Origin: Nitrosomonas sp. | GTDB lineage: Bacteria; Pseudomonadota; Gammaproteobacteria; Burkholderiales; Nitrosomonadaceae | NCBI RefSeq assembly: GCF_019635155.1 | Contig: NZ_JAHBZY010000020.1 | Location: 1-63,927 of the forward strand | Direction of reading: 5' to 3' | Length of the DNA stretch: 63,927 nucleotides | In this document: one piece after another, positions 1 to 8,144 of the stretch | Layout: each line of letters starts with the position of its first letter | How positions within the stretch are numbered: the first letter of the stretch is position 1 | Program-made: the position numbers and the translations under genes | The notes under the pieces: generated by a model | Database searches by the model: none | What the model was told of the DNA's origin: nothing | What the model saw: only the letters and a program-made list of their open reading frames with translations

Positions 1-120
1 GCGCTATCAGTCGAGAAACGGCGCGTTAATTCGTATGCAAAGTATTTTGCTTGGAAAGCTGTAATCATTAGCCGAAATCCATCACCAAGTATTCCAATTC
101 ATATCGACCAGAACGATTAA
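1..120 (+). CDS. C-terminal fragment of an unrecognised protein (runs off left edge)
   Basis: Frame 1 is open from the first base to a TAA at 118-120, giving the last 39 residues of a possible protein with a basic, aromatic stretch and ending IDQND. I do not recognise the family. It could also be a chance open frame, since 39 codons is short. The following 121-338 is AT-rich and shows no gene. Confidence 0.3.
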   Translation, partial: ALSVEKRRVNSYAKYFAWKAVIISRNPSPSIPIHIDQND

Positions 121-338
121 ATAGAAGATTTAGTACAATTTAAAATAGGCAGTAATGTACTGTACATATTCAGAATAATCCAATTAATTCATGGAATTTC
201 TATAGGTATATAGCATTGATTATATATTTTATAAAATCAGCTTTAGAATCATTGATTTTAAATCCGTAAGTGGTTGCTATTCATCGTCAATTACTTACAA
301 TCCAACAGGGTTTCACTGATTTCTAAAATGACTCTCCC

Positions 339-770
339 ATGTGTGGCGGCATTCAATATCAAAATCATAAAATCTACTGTCCCCAGCCCGATGGGAGATT
401 GCCAGTAAAGCTGAGACATGGCGGTGTAGCATGGGTCATCTGGGGCAGACGGAAGGAAGAAGCGACTGGTAAATTTCCCAATGGCGGATGGGCACGACTT
501 GATTCCATCAAAGCAGGTAAATGGAAACCTTGGCATCCCAGACCGGTATTAATTCCTGCCGAAAGCTTCATGGAAAAAGACCACGATAAACAATCCCATT
601 GGATATCCCTGGCACACGGCATGGCTATACAGGCGTTACTTGCTGAGCGTGATGGTGAACAAAGGGTCTATGTGGTTACTGAAGAAACACCACATGAATA
701 CCACTGGATTCATGATCGTTGGCCAAGATTGCGGAGATTGTCGGATAACCAAATTATAAAAGATCGTTAA
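339..770 (+). CDS. Short SRAP-family protein (SOS response-associated peptidase, YedK/HMCES type)
   Basis: SRAP proteins crosslink covalently to abasic sites in single-stranded DNA through the N-terminal cysteine left after Met1 removal. This 143-residue protein starts MCGG, so Cys2 is in place. It has the VLIPAESFME block that matches the family's LIPADGFYEW, the VVTEE glutamate segment and the IHDRWP block that carries the active-site histidine (family HDRMP). It is much shorter than the usual 220 residues, and the asparagine-bearing NAR segment before the LIPA block is not recognisable. The start is fixed by the required Cys2. It stands alone between gene-poor stretches, which suggests an accessory or transferred gene. 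Family assignment is fairly sure, activity is not. Confidence 0.75.
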   Translation: MCGGIQYQNHKIYCPQPDGRLPVKLRHGGVAWVIWGRRKEEATGKFPNGGWARLDSIKAGKWKPWHPRPVLIPAESFMEKDHDKQSHWISLAHGMAIQALLAERDGEQRVYVVTEETPHEYHWIHDRWPRLRRLSDNQIIKDR

Positions 771-1319
771 AACATGGCCTTGAGAAACAAGCTTGCAAGT
801 TAGACTGACAGTGATTTATAAGCTGAGGTATAAGAAACTTATTCACATTTTCTGTGAGTAAGTTCGGGTATGAATAAGTAAAATTCTAAATAATCCAGCC
901 TTTATACATTTGAACAAAAGGTAGACAGTCCGGCTTAATATTAACAGCACCAATAGCGGAATCGTTTATGTCCACTAAATCGCATGCCCCTCGAATGATC
1001 GCAATTAGTCGCAAAAGAAATTTAGTGTAGTAAAAAGTCTAGTAATTTTTATAACTGCAACAAATATTGTTATTAATCAATCAACATACACTGATGCATC
1101 ATCGGCGTGTGCTTTGTTTCTTTATCCATTTATGATTCCGGTAAATCTCAATATAAATTGTTTTAAATATAGCTAATTGATAAATTTTATGTATCCCATG
1201 ATTGTAACGCCAGATCCCATACTCGAGTGAGGCCGCGCACAGGTCTCTACAAATATGTAGAGAATAAATTGACTACTCGCTGAGATTACTTGCCAAACAT
1301 AGAAATAAGAAATGCCTTC
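771..1319. other. Gene-poor intergenic region with one small hairpin
   Basis: No convincing gene lies in these 549 bases, which are AT-rich. The only clear structure is a perfect 7-bp inverted repeat with a 4-base loop at 1245-1262 (CTCTACA/TGTAGAG). It lies just beyond the 3' end of the glycosyltransferase at 1320-2384 and could mark transcript end or RNA processing. No T-tract follows it on the minus strand, so it is not a canonical terminator. Confidence 0.5.
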
Positions 1320-2384
1320 TTATCTTACGCTATGTTTAGTAACAGATTTTTTTGTGATGCTTTCTTCAAATACCAGAAGCTTAAGGCCTTGCCAGTGAGC
1401 CCAGACAGTCAGCAACATGCGCATAAGAAAGGAAGCTTCCGGCATAATCCATATTTCTGTCACTCGCCTATCCGCGCGCTTCCAACCGCGCAACAGGATG
1501 TGAATAACTGAACGCAGCCTTTGCGGATGATTGTACATCTGCAGGCAGATCAATTGATTAGAAGGCAACGGTGTAAGCCAATAAACGGAACTACCCGCGT
1601 GAAATCTTTGCTCAATCGCTTCAAGAAAATCTTCACTGAAATCCGTCAGCACACAATTGTCCGAGAGTAATAGAATATTTTGCTGTGCTTGTGGATAGCG
1701 CGACAAGTAAACGGCACGATTGCGCCGCGCCAGTTGGATACGATCCCCGCCGAACGATCCTGCTCCTTTATGATAAATATGGACATTCGGGTGAACGCCT
1801 AAACGCCAGCCGCTTAAATCAAGGCGGCGGCCAAGGTCGATATCTTCGTAGTATCCGCGGCCAAATGCGGCGTCAAAACCACCCATCGCTTGGAAAATGT
1901 CACGGCGGATCAGGATCGCATGCCCGCGGAGATAATGGGTCTGAATATAATTTTCCCCACGCAGCACGTAGCGGCTGAAGTCGAAATTGTCATAGCTATT
2001 GCCTGCCGGAATAATCGCCGCCAGTTTGGCGTCGGCATCAAACGCCGCACATAGCTGCGGCAGGATATTCCGGTTGACTTCGGTATCGGAGTTCAGAATC
2101 AGCACATAATAAGCACTCGAACGACTGACAGCCGCGTTGACTGTCAAACCGAAACCCTGATTCTTTTCCGAGTGACAAACCGCTACGCACGCATACGATA
2201 GATGATCCAGCATCTCGCGCGTTTCACGGCCGGATGCATCATCCTGAACGAGCACGCGCTGTATGGATTCCCCCAGGTAAGTAACGACCGAATCGATGCA
2301 GCGCTTCGTCAGCTCCGGTGCGTTATAGACCGGAATTACGACGTCAATCGTCTTCGCGGCAAATTGCATTATCGGATTTTCCAT
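1320..2384 (-). CDS. Glycosyltransferase family 2, surface polysaccharide
   Basis: A 354-residue GT-A fold glycosyltransferase resembling rhamnosyltransferase-type GT2 proteins. It transfers a sugar from a nucleotide donor to a growing surface glycan at the cytoplasmic face. The N-terminal DVVIPVYN nucleotide-binding strand, an LILNSDTEV segment with the metal-binding acidic motif near residue 97, and GRGYYEDIDLGRRL (acceptor/catalytic region, typical ED motif) are visible. The C-terminal ~120 residues are less conserved. It is the last gene of the minus-strand glycan cluster, 4 bases after the preceding gene, so it is very probably co-transcribed. Donor and acceptor cannot be read from sequence. 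Confidence 0.85.
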   Translation of the reverse strand: MENPIMQFAAKTIDVVIPVYNAPELTKRCIDSVVTYLGESIQRVLVQDDASGRETREMLDHLSYACVAVCHSEKNQGFGLTVNAAVSRSSAYYVLILNSDTEVNRNILPQLCAAFDADAKLAAIIPAGNSYDNFDFSRYVLRGENYIQTHYLRGHAILIRRDIFQAMGGFDAAFGRGYYEDIDLGRRLDLSGWRLGVHPNVHIYHKGAGSFGGDRIQLARRNRAVYLSRYPQAQQNILLLSDNCVLTDFSEDFLEAIEQRFHAGSSVYWLTPLPSNQLICLQMYNHPQRLRSVIHILLRGWKRADRRVTEIWIMPEASFLMRMLLTVWAHWQGLKLLVFEESITKKSVTKHSVR

Positions 2385-2388
2385 ACAT

Positions 2389-3672
2389 TCATTGCCGAAC
2401 TTCGTGGGGCTGGCAACTTGCTTCCAATAACGCTACATAGCGAAGCAAAACATCCTCATCTCCGCCGCCATGGATAATTTCCTTGAGGAAACGCTGCCGG
2501 TGCCTTTCATCATAAAATGAACCGCAACCCGTTGTTATCAACTCGTCGATTCTTTTGTACACATCGTCGCGGCATCGTAATTCGGTTTCTGGCATATATT
2601 CGGCCACAACGGAACGGCCCGCGTGCAGGTAATCCGCTGCGAGCACGGGTTTTCCAGCCGTTACCGCTTCAAAAACAACCGAAGTCGCGAGATCCATAAC
2701 GACATCCGCCCAGTTCATTAATTGCGCGGAGTGTATGTCATCCGCTACGATGCTGACATTCGGCAAACGCAAAATTGCCGCATTTCGCGTCAGAGGCTGC
2801 CGCCAGCCGCCACGGGTGTGAGGTTTGATAATGATCTCAACGCTTGGAAAAGCCGCAATCATCTGCACCACCTCGCCGACTTCTTCCCAGAACGTGGTGA
2901 AGTCGCTTTTGCGCAAGAAGATAACCAATTTGAGCCGGCTTGGGGATCGCACGAGCGGCGAAGGCGGTTGCAACTTCACCAATTTATCCAGCCATTCGGT
3001 GCAGAAACGCGGCGATCCCAGCACCGCGATCGACTTCTCATGCATGAAAGGACGGAAGCGCACGGCGCACAATTCATTCGGCACCACCACTTTATCGAAT
3101 AGACAACCGGCGGAATACATGGAATCCGGCTGCAATTTCCACTCGCCACGCCGGATGAGATGATTGGCATGCGGACTATCGCCATGTGGTAACGAAACGA
3201 CGTTAAGACCCATCCCGTGCGCCATGACAACAACCGTTTCGACCCACTCGAAGCATACCGGAGAATTCCTGGTTACCCAATCGAATGCGACCACACCTTT
3301 GTCACTCGCAGCAAAACTTCTCTCCAGTAATTTTCCGGTTGTGTTCCGCCAAACCCGCTGCCGGTTTTCGGTGCCGTAAATTTCAATAACTTTCCGCACC
3401 ATCGATTTTAGAAAAGAGCGCTTCATACCCGGTGACAGTAACAACGTTTGCAGCCGCCACAGTAGAAACCCTGGTGGCGTCAACACATCCCGGATATGCG
3501 CTAGCCGAACGCCCGTCAGCTTGCGCAGGAACTCAATACGATAATCGTTACGGATATTGCGATGACCGATCAGTACTACATCGCAAACATGGCCGGTTTC
3601 GATCCATTTGAAGATAATCGGAGTGATATGATCAATATCGTTGTAATGACGAAGAAAGAAAAGTGCTTTCAT
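2389..3672 (-). CDS. Putative GT-B-fold surface carbohydrate biosynthesis protein
   Basis: 427 residues, soluble. It resembles the capsule or CDP-glycerol-transferase-like GT-B proteins. Features consistent with this are LPHGDSPH near residue 168, an IIIKPHTRGG segment in the C-terminal half (family pattern KPHP/KPHT), and ADVVMDLATSVVFEAVTAGKPVL, the usual donor-site region with a conserved Ser and Glu. It lies between the CMP-sugar synthetase gene and the terminal GT2 gene in one minus-strand run. A role in transferring a nonulosonate or another sugar is possible but unproven. A 2-epimerase-like fold is the main alternative, since both share the GT-B architecture. Confidence 0.6.
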   Translation of the reverse strand: MKALFFLRHYNDIDHITPIIFKWIETGHVCDVVLIGHRNIRNDYRIEFLRKLTGVRLAHIRDVLTPPGFLLWRLQTLLLSPGMKRSFLKSMVRKVIEIYGTENRQRVWRNTTGKLLERSFAASDKGVVAFDWVTRNSPVCFEWVETVVVMAHGMGLNVVSLPHGDSPHANHLIRRGEWKLQPDSMYSAGCLFDKVVVPNELCAVRFRPFMHEKSIAVLGSPRFCTEWLDKLVKLQPPSPLVRSPSRLKLVIFLRKSDFTTFWEEVGEVVQMIAAFPSVEIIIKPHTRGGWRQPLTRNAAILRLPNVSIVADDIHSAQLMNWADVVMDLATSVVFEAVTAGKPVLAADYLHAGRSVVAEYMPETELRCRDDVYKRIDELITTGCGSFYDERHRQRFLKEIIHGGGDEDVLLRYVALLEASCQPHEVRQ

Positions 3673-3735
3673 GTCATTCTTTATAAGAAACCCGCACGGC
3701 CATTATTCATTTAATATCCGATTGATATCGAATAC

Positions 3736-4902
3736 TTACCTAGTAATCTGATCGGAATTTTTCATTTTTAAAATAAGATCGCAAACTTCGCGTACGGCGC
3801 CGTGACCGCCGGAATGACTGCACACATAACGGGCTTTTTGCAAAACTTCCGGCACCGCATCAGCCGGGCAACATGCAAAACCGGCATTTTCGAGACACCC
3901 CAAATCGCTGAGATCGTCACCGATATAGGCAATGTCTTGCAGCGCAATTCCCTTGCACCTTGCCAGTTCTTTCAGCTGCGGAAGCTTGTCGTTTATTCCT
4001 GGATAATATTCATCAATACCGAGTTTTTTCATTCTCGCTGCAACAGCGAGGCTTTTCTCGCTGCTCATGACGCAAACACCGATGCCGTTCTCGCGCAGCA
4101 GTTGCAGACCATGGGCATCGCGCGTGTTAAATTTCTTCAATGCCTCACCCTCCGGCCCATAGTACATACCACCATCGGTAAAAGTGCCGTCGACATCCAG
4201 AACCAGCATTTTCACTTGCCTGGCGCATACACCAAACTTCATCAGCTTTTGCCGCAACAACAGCTGTTCAACGATGATCCAATCAGTTTCATCGTCGATC
4301 TCGATCGTTGTCTCCGGCGCCATCTCATGAATACCGATACGTCCGCCAAGCCGATTGCCGAAATCCTCCAGTATTTTCAGCCGGGTGAAATAAAAAGCGC
4401 CATTTTCCATCAGACACCCTGCAAAATCCTGACGCCGAGGACGCTTTAGCGGATCGTAGTTGATCGGCGTGCCGTCGCCAGTCCAATAAAACCGCTTGGA
4501 TTGCACCGCCGTTAACAAGGAATCAAGATTTTCATTTAGAAACTTATGTTTAGCCGCAACAAAGTCTTCCGCGCGTGTGAGTGGCGAGGTTGCCTGAATT
4601 AAACACAAAACATCAAAAGCAACTTGTTGTTTAAACTCGAGCATAGCGCTTTCCGTACTCGCCGTATCAGTGCAAGTTCCGGCTGAACGATCCAGAACCG
4701 TTACACCTGCCGGAAATTCATTCAGCACTTTCTCACGGATTCTTTCGGAATCAGTCGCCACGTAAATTTCGTGAAAACATTGCGAAGCAATCGCCTGTTC
4801 CAGGCTCCATGCAAATAATGGCCGCCCTGCAATGGCACGCACATTTTTATCGATAATGGATTTTGAATTAGCGCGCAGCGGCATAAAAGCAACCCAGCGC
4901 AT
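3736..4902 (-). CDS. CMP-nonulosonate (sialic acid type) synthetase fused to HAD phosphatase
   Basis: A 388-residue two-domain enzyme. Residues 1-225 form an acylneuraminate cytidylyltransferase: the MPLRANSKSIIDKN nucleotide loop at 7-20, LIQATSPLTRAEDF at 101-114 and ENGAFYFTR near 166-174. Residues 230-388 form a HAD phosphatase of the KdsC type, with the DVDGTFTDGG nucleophile motif (Asp236, Asp238), a VMSSEKS second motif, the NDK lysine and YIGDDLSDL. All catalytic motifs are intact, so a combined dephosphorylation and CMP activation of a 9-phosphorylated nonulosonate is plausible. Its start overlaps the neuB-like stop by one base (TGATG), showing translational coupling. The order matches vertebrate CMAS, which also carries a C-terminal HAD domain. 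Confidence 0.88.
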   Translation of the reverse strand: MRWVAFMPLRANSKSIIDKNVRAIAGRPLFAWSLEQAIASQCFHEIYVATDSERIREKVLNEFPAGVTVLDRSAGTCTDTASTESAMLEFKQQVAFDVLCLIQATSPLTRAEDFVAAKHKFLNENLDSLLTAVQSKRFYWTGDGTPINYDPLKRPRRQDFAGCLMENGAFYFTRLKILEDFGNRLGGRIGIHEMAPETTIEIDDETDWIIVEQLLLRQKLMKFGVCARQVKMLVLDVDGTFTDGGMYYGPEGEALKKFNTRDAHGLQLLRENGIGVCVMSSEKSLAVAARMKKLGIDEYYPGINDKLPQLKELARCKGIALQDIAYIGDDLSDLGCLENAGFACCPADAVPEVLQKARYVCSHSGGHGAVREVCDLILKMKNSDQITR

Positions 4903-5780
4903 CAGTTAAAGTGTATTCCCTGCAACCGTTTCAGCTTGGCCCGCTGCGGTGCTTCGATTGCCAGTATTGGCGCATCTTTGAATGTCAGCGCCTGAGAAAC
5001 CGCACGCACATCCCGCACCACGCGGCGTAAGCCATCCGGTTCCAGAGACGCCGCATGATCGGTCCCTTTCCAAGTGCGATCCAGGGTGAAATGACGCTCA
5101 ATCCAGGATGCGCCCAACGTAATCGCCGCAATATCAACCGCAATTCCTAAGTGGTGCCCCGAAAATCCAATTTCCTTGATGCGCGAACCAAACTGGTTTT
5201 TCAGCGTTTGCAACTCAAGTAAGCATACCTGTTCGAATGGAACGGGATAGCCGGAGGTACAGGCATACAAAACAACACGCTCAGCCGCATGGCATCTTTC
5301 CATTAACTGCACGATTTGTTCTTGCTCCTCGTATGTGGTCATACCGACGGAAATATGAATGTCGCCGCGATAATCCCTGGCGAGAAATTCGAGCATCGGA
5401 AAATTGAGATTACATGCCGAGGGTACCTTGATGAACACAGGGTCGAGGCCGGCAATTTGCTTTGCTGAAGTCAAATCCCACACGGAAGTTGAGTAGCCGA
5501 TGCCAAACTCCTTGCAGTATTGCTGCAACTGGCGATGCTGATCGACATCAAACTCAAGAAACTCTCGGTGCGCGCCATAAGTATCACCATAGCTGTTCTG
5601 CACATTGGGATGCGGCGCATTATATTCTTCCGGGGTCAGCAGCTCCTTATTGGAGCGCTTCTGGAATTTCACAAAATCGCATTTTGCAAATGTGGCTGCA
5701 ATTCCGATCATTTCCCTGGCGATTTCCATGTCACCTTTATGATTACAACCGATTTCGGCAACTACCTTAGGCATTTTCAT
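4902..5780 (-). CDS. NeuB-family nonulosonate synthase lacking the SAF domain
   Basis: Condenses phosphoenolpyruvate with a mannose-type sugar (ManNAc, its 6-phosphate, or mannose-6-phosphate) to make a nine-carbon nonulosonate. About 292 residues from the chosen start. The TIM-barrel core is recognisable: VVAEIGCNHKGD, DFVKFQKRS, IKVPSACNLN, HISVGMTT and GFSGHHLG. It ends shortly after the barrel (ASLEPDG...LQGIHFN), whereas typical NeuB proteins of ~350 residues have a C-terminal SAF (antifreeze-like) domain that closes the partner's active site. ATG at 5780 follows a GGAA; an in-frame ATG at 5810 would add ten unconserved residues. Coupled to the CMP-synthetase fusion downstream. Confidence 0.85.
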   Translation of the reverse strand: MKMPKVVAEIGCNHKGDMEIAREMIGIAATFAKCDFVKFQKRSNKELLTPEEYNAPHPNVQNSYGDTYGAHREFLEFDVDQHRQLQQYCKEFGIGYSTSVWDLTSAKQIAGLDPVFIKVPSACNLNFPMLEFLARDYRGDIHISVGMTTYEEQEQIVQLMERCHAAERVVLYACTSGYPVPFEQVCLLELQTLKNQFGSRIKEIGFSGHHLGIAVDIAAITLGASWIERHFTLDRTWKGTDHAASLEPDGLRRVVRDVRAVSQALTFKDAPILAIEAPQRAKLKRLQGIHFN

Positions 5781-5838
5781 AAAATTTCCGGTTATTCCAT
5801 TATTAATCAATTGATAAAATAAATATCAGTAAAAACCT

Positions 5839-6624
5839 CTAATTGGTGATCCAGGTCGATGATTTATTGCCTTTCAAGTAGGCCAAACGGTGCTGCGGCG
5901 ACAGCAGATCCAAATCAGGAAACCACGGCATGTGCAACGCGGAAAAATTTCCGGCAACCCTGACGGCATCGAAAAAATCCCCGTTATAGTATTTTTTGTG
6001 ATAGATCGCAAAAGTTGTATCGATTGGCGCTGCATACACCTCTAACCGGTCGTGTCTAAGCAGTTTATTCCAGAACCGTGATTCCCATTGCGGTACCGTC
6101 ACGAATCTTTCGCATGGAACAATATTTCCCAAATTTGATCTCATACGACGATCGGTCAAGCCATACTCGACCTGGTAGGGCAGAGCGAAACCCGCTTTAA
6201 AGCACTTGAAGTAACCGCAAACATCAACCAGCTGTTGAATGAAATCCACCGGCAAGTGCTCGTTGAACAGCAAATCCGGGTCGGTATAACCGAACGTCTC
6301 CGGCAAAACATCGTAAATCAACCCTTGAAACCCGGTGCGCGCACCCATATTGACCGCTGACCGCACGACGAAAGCTTTTTTTGCTGCGGCAATCCCCTCA
6401 AGAATAGTGCGTGTCTCAACATCCCTTGAGGCATTGTCGATGACGATCGGCTTAACAGACCGCGCATTGAATTGGTGCACGCAATGATCAACATAAACAC
6501 CATTGTTGTAAGACACAATCAAAATCGGCACTGCATCGTCCAGAGAAGCAACCGCTAATTTGATCTGCGCTGCAAGATTCCGGATATGCCTTTTATAGAT
6601 GTATTGATGAAGAATTTTTTTCAT
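5839..6624 (-). CDS. GT2-like glycosyltransferase
   Basis: 261 residues. It shows the start of a GT-A fold: PILIVSYNN at 33-41, then VIDNASRD (donor-binding aspartate region) and FGYTDPDLLFN, which takes the place of the DxD metal site. A GT2-type fold is likely, but it is short and diverged, and no membrane segment is seen. It starts 3 bases after the stop of the gene at 6628-8139 and is followed by the NeuB-like gene, so it belongs to the same transcription unit. Its substrate is unknown. Confidence 0.65.
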   Translation of the reverse strand: MKKILHQYIYKRHIRNLAAQIKLAVASLDDAVPILIVSYNNGVYVDHCVHQFNARSVKPIVIDNASRDVETRTILEGIAAAKKAFVVRSAVNMGARTGFQGLIYDVLPETFGYTDPDLLFNEHLPVDFIQQLVDVCGYFKCFKAGFALPYQVEYGLTDRRMRSNLGNIVPCERFVTVPQWESRFWNKLLRHDRLEVYAAPIDTTFAIYHKKYYNGDFFDAVRVAGNFSALHMPWFPDLDLLSPQHRLAYLKGNKSSTWITN

Positions 6625-6627
6625 GAT

Positions 6628-8139
6628 TCAATCCGGCAGCAATGTATTGCGTTCACTCTTCACAACACGATCATGCTCGCATGAGTTTACTTCCGGTGCG
6701 GCCTGTAAAATTTTTCTTTTACTCCGGGAGCTCACCATAAAAAGATGTTTCGAGTGTTGCTCGATTTTGATCGTGTCAAAACGCTGCAGAAGCTGACCGA
6801 AGCGGGCGATTTTCTGTTCCATTTCAGTCACGGAAATTTCCGGGAAGCGATGATCGTGATACGCCAGCCGGTTGGGTCCCGGGCGGCGCATATGAAGATT
6901 GGTTAATGCCGCTTTTATTTTGATGAATAGCCATCCTTGTACAAAAGTGCTCAATGGCGTAGACAGCGGCCGGTTCTTAGAATAACCGCCGGATTCCAAC
7001 ACGTCGACAATACGCTCGCACGCCAAGGATCCTTTCTGCGCCGCCAGATAATAGTCGATCAGAGCCGCACGCTCCTCGCCACCGGCGCTTCCAAGCTCTC
7101 CTGCCAGAATCCGCCTTAATGTCGTCCGCAGTTCTTCAAAATTGAAGCACTGATAACTGAGTTTTGTCGGCAATCCCTGAAAATCATAGTCATACAACTT
7201 ATTCAATGTCGCCAGATAAGAAATTGCCGGAACACCGAGCACATAAGCTTCCAAACCGGTCGTGCAGCCATTGTGCACCAGCGCCTTCGCTGCCAGCAAC
7301 CAGGGGATAACGTTACCCTCTTTGTTGATTACGATCCGCTCGCTACGTGCGGCAAGATCCTGATAAATTTGATTGCTCTCACTGGGATGCGGGCGGACAA
7401 TGATGGTCATATCGGGAAATGCCCGTTCGAGCGCCGGAATCAATTGTTTGAAATCTTCCAGTATCGCTTGTTTGTGATCCCACAAACCCTCGGCAAACCC
7501 GGTGCTCATGCCTATCCCCGCTTGACCGCGGCGTTTCGTCTTATCAGAGCTTTTCGCAGGCTGAAATAAGCCGATGCTGGGAATAAACGGATTCACATCG
7601 CTGAAATTCGTGTTGATCAGGATGAAATCTCCATAGCGATCGCGCAGCTTTTTAACTTCCGGGTCAAAAAACGGCCGTACTTCCGGTCTCAGCATATCGC
7701 CGCGCGGATTACCCGTAATGTGAATCGGCAGATTCTTCGGCAAATCGGGATACTGCCGCATTAAATCGGCATTCTCTTGCCCCCAGGCGAAAACATGCGA
7801 TACTTTATCAATCGTTTGCGGGGAAAGCCGGAGTGTGAAATAAGTATCGGCGGGTGGATGCACCAGCGCTTCTTCTTCCCAGGCAACAATTTCATGCCCA
7901 AGCTGACGCAGTGCCTTGAACATTGAGCTGCTAAGGCTGCGCATGCTTTTAGCAAGATAAACTCCGCGCGGAATGGAGGCTGCTTGAAAATGCGTGAAAG
8001 CCCGTGAACCGATCAGTACGGGAAAACCGCGCTCCGCCGCAAAACACGCTAACAGAATTTTAGCGTCCAGTTCGCGAACCTGGCTTTCCACTGGGATAAT
8101 AAGCATCGAGGGCAAATCTGTCATGCTGGTGTTTGCCAT
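6628..8139 (-). CDS. Surface carbohydrate biosynthesis protein (GT-B like)
   Basis: About 503 residues from the ATG at 8139. It resembles the 'surface carbohydrate biosynthesis' family found in capsule and LPS loci: an N-terminal SMLIIPVESQVRELDAK segment, HITGNPRGDMLRPE in the middle, TIIVRPHPSES, then HNGCTTGLEAYVLGVPAISY, which resembles the donor site of GT-B enzymes such as KpsC/S relatives. The C-terminal 100 residues are basic and unconserved. The longer frame from 8208 would overlap the preceding gene by 64 bases; the start at 8139 lies 5 bases after that gene's stop and fits operon packing. Donor sugar unknown. Confidence 0.75.
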   Translation of the reverse strand: MANTSMTDLPSMLIIPVESQVRELDAKILLACFAAERGFPVLIGSRAFTHFQAASIPRGVYLAKSMRSLSSSMFKALRQLGHEIVAWEEEALVHPPADTYFTLRLSPQTIDKVSHVFAWGQENADLMRQYPDLPKNLPIHITGNPRGDMLRPEVRPFFDPEVKKLRDRYGDFILINTNFSDVNPFIPSIGLFQPAKSSDKTKRRGQAGIGMSTGFAEGLWDHKQAILEDFKQLIPALERAFPDMTIIVRPHPSESNQIYQDLAARSERIVINKEGNVIPWLLAAKALVHNGCTTGLEAYVLGVPAISYLATLNKLYDYDFQGLPTKLSYQCFNFEELRTTLRRILAGELGSAGGEERAALIDYYLAAQKGSLACERIVDVLESGGYSKNRPLSTPLSTFVQGWLFIKIKAALTNLHMRRPGPNRLAYHDHRFPEISVTEMEQKIARFGQLLQRFDTIKIEQHSKHLFMVSSRSKRKILQAAPEVNSCEHDRVVKSERNTLLPD

Positions 8140-8144
8140 TTCTA

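Noticed and set aside
1290-1511. 73-residue plus-strand frame over the GT2 3' end
   Set aside because: It is mostly antisense to the glycosyltransferase, with no conserved features.
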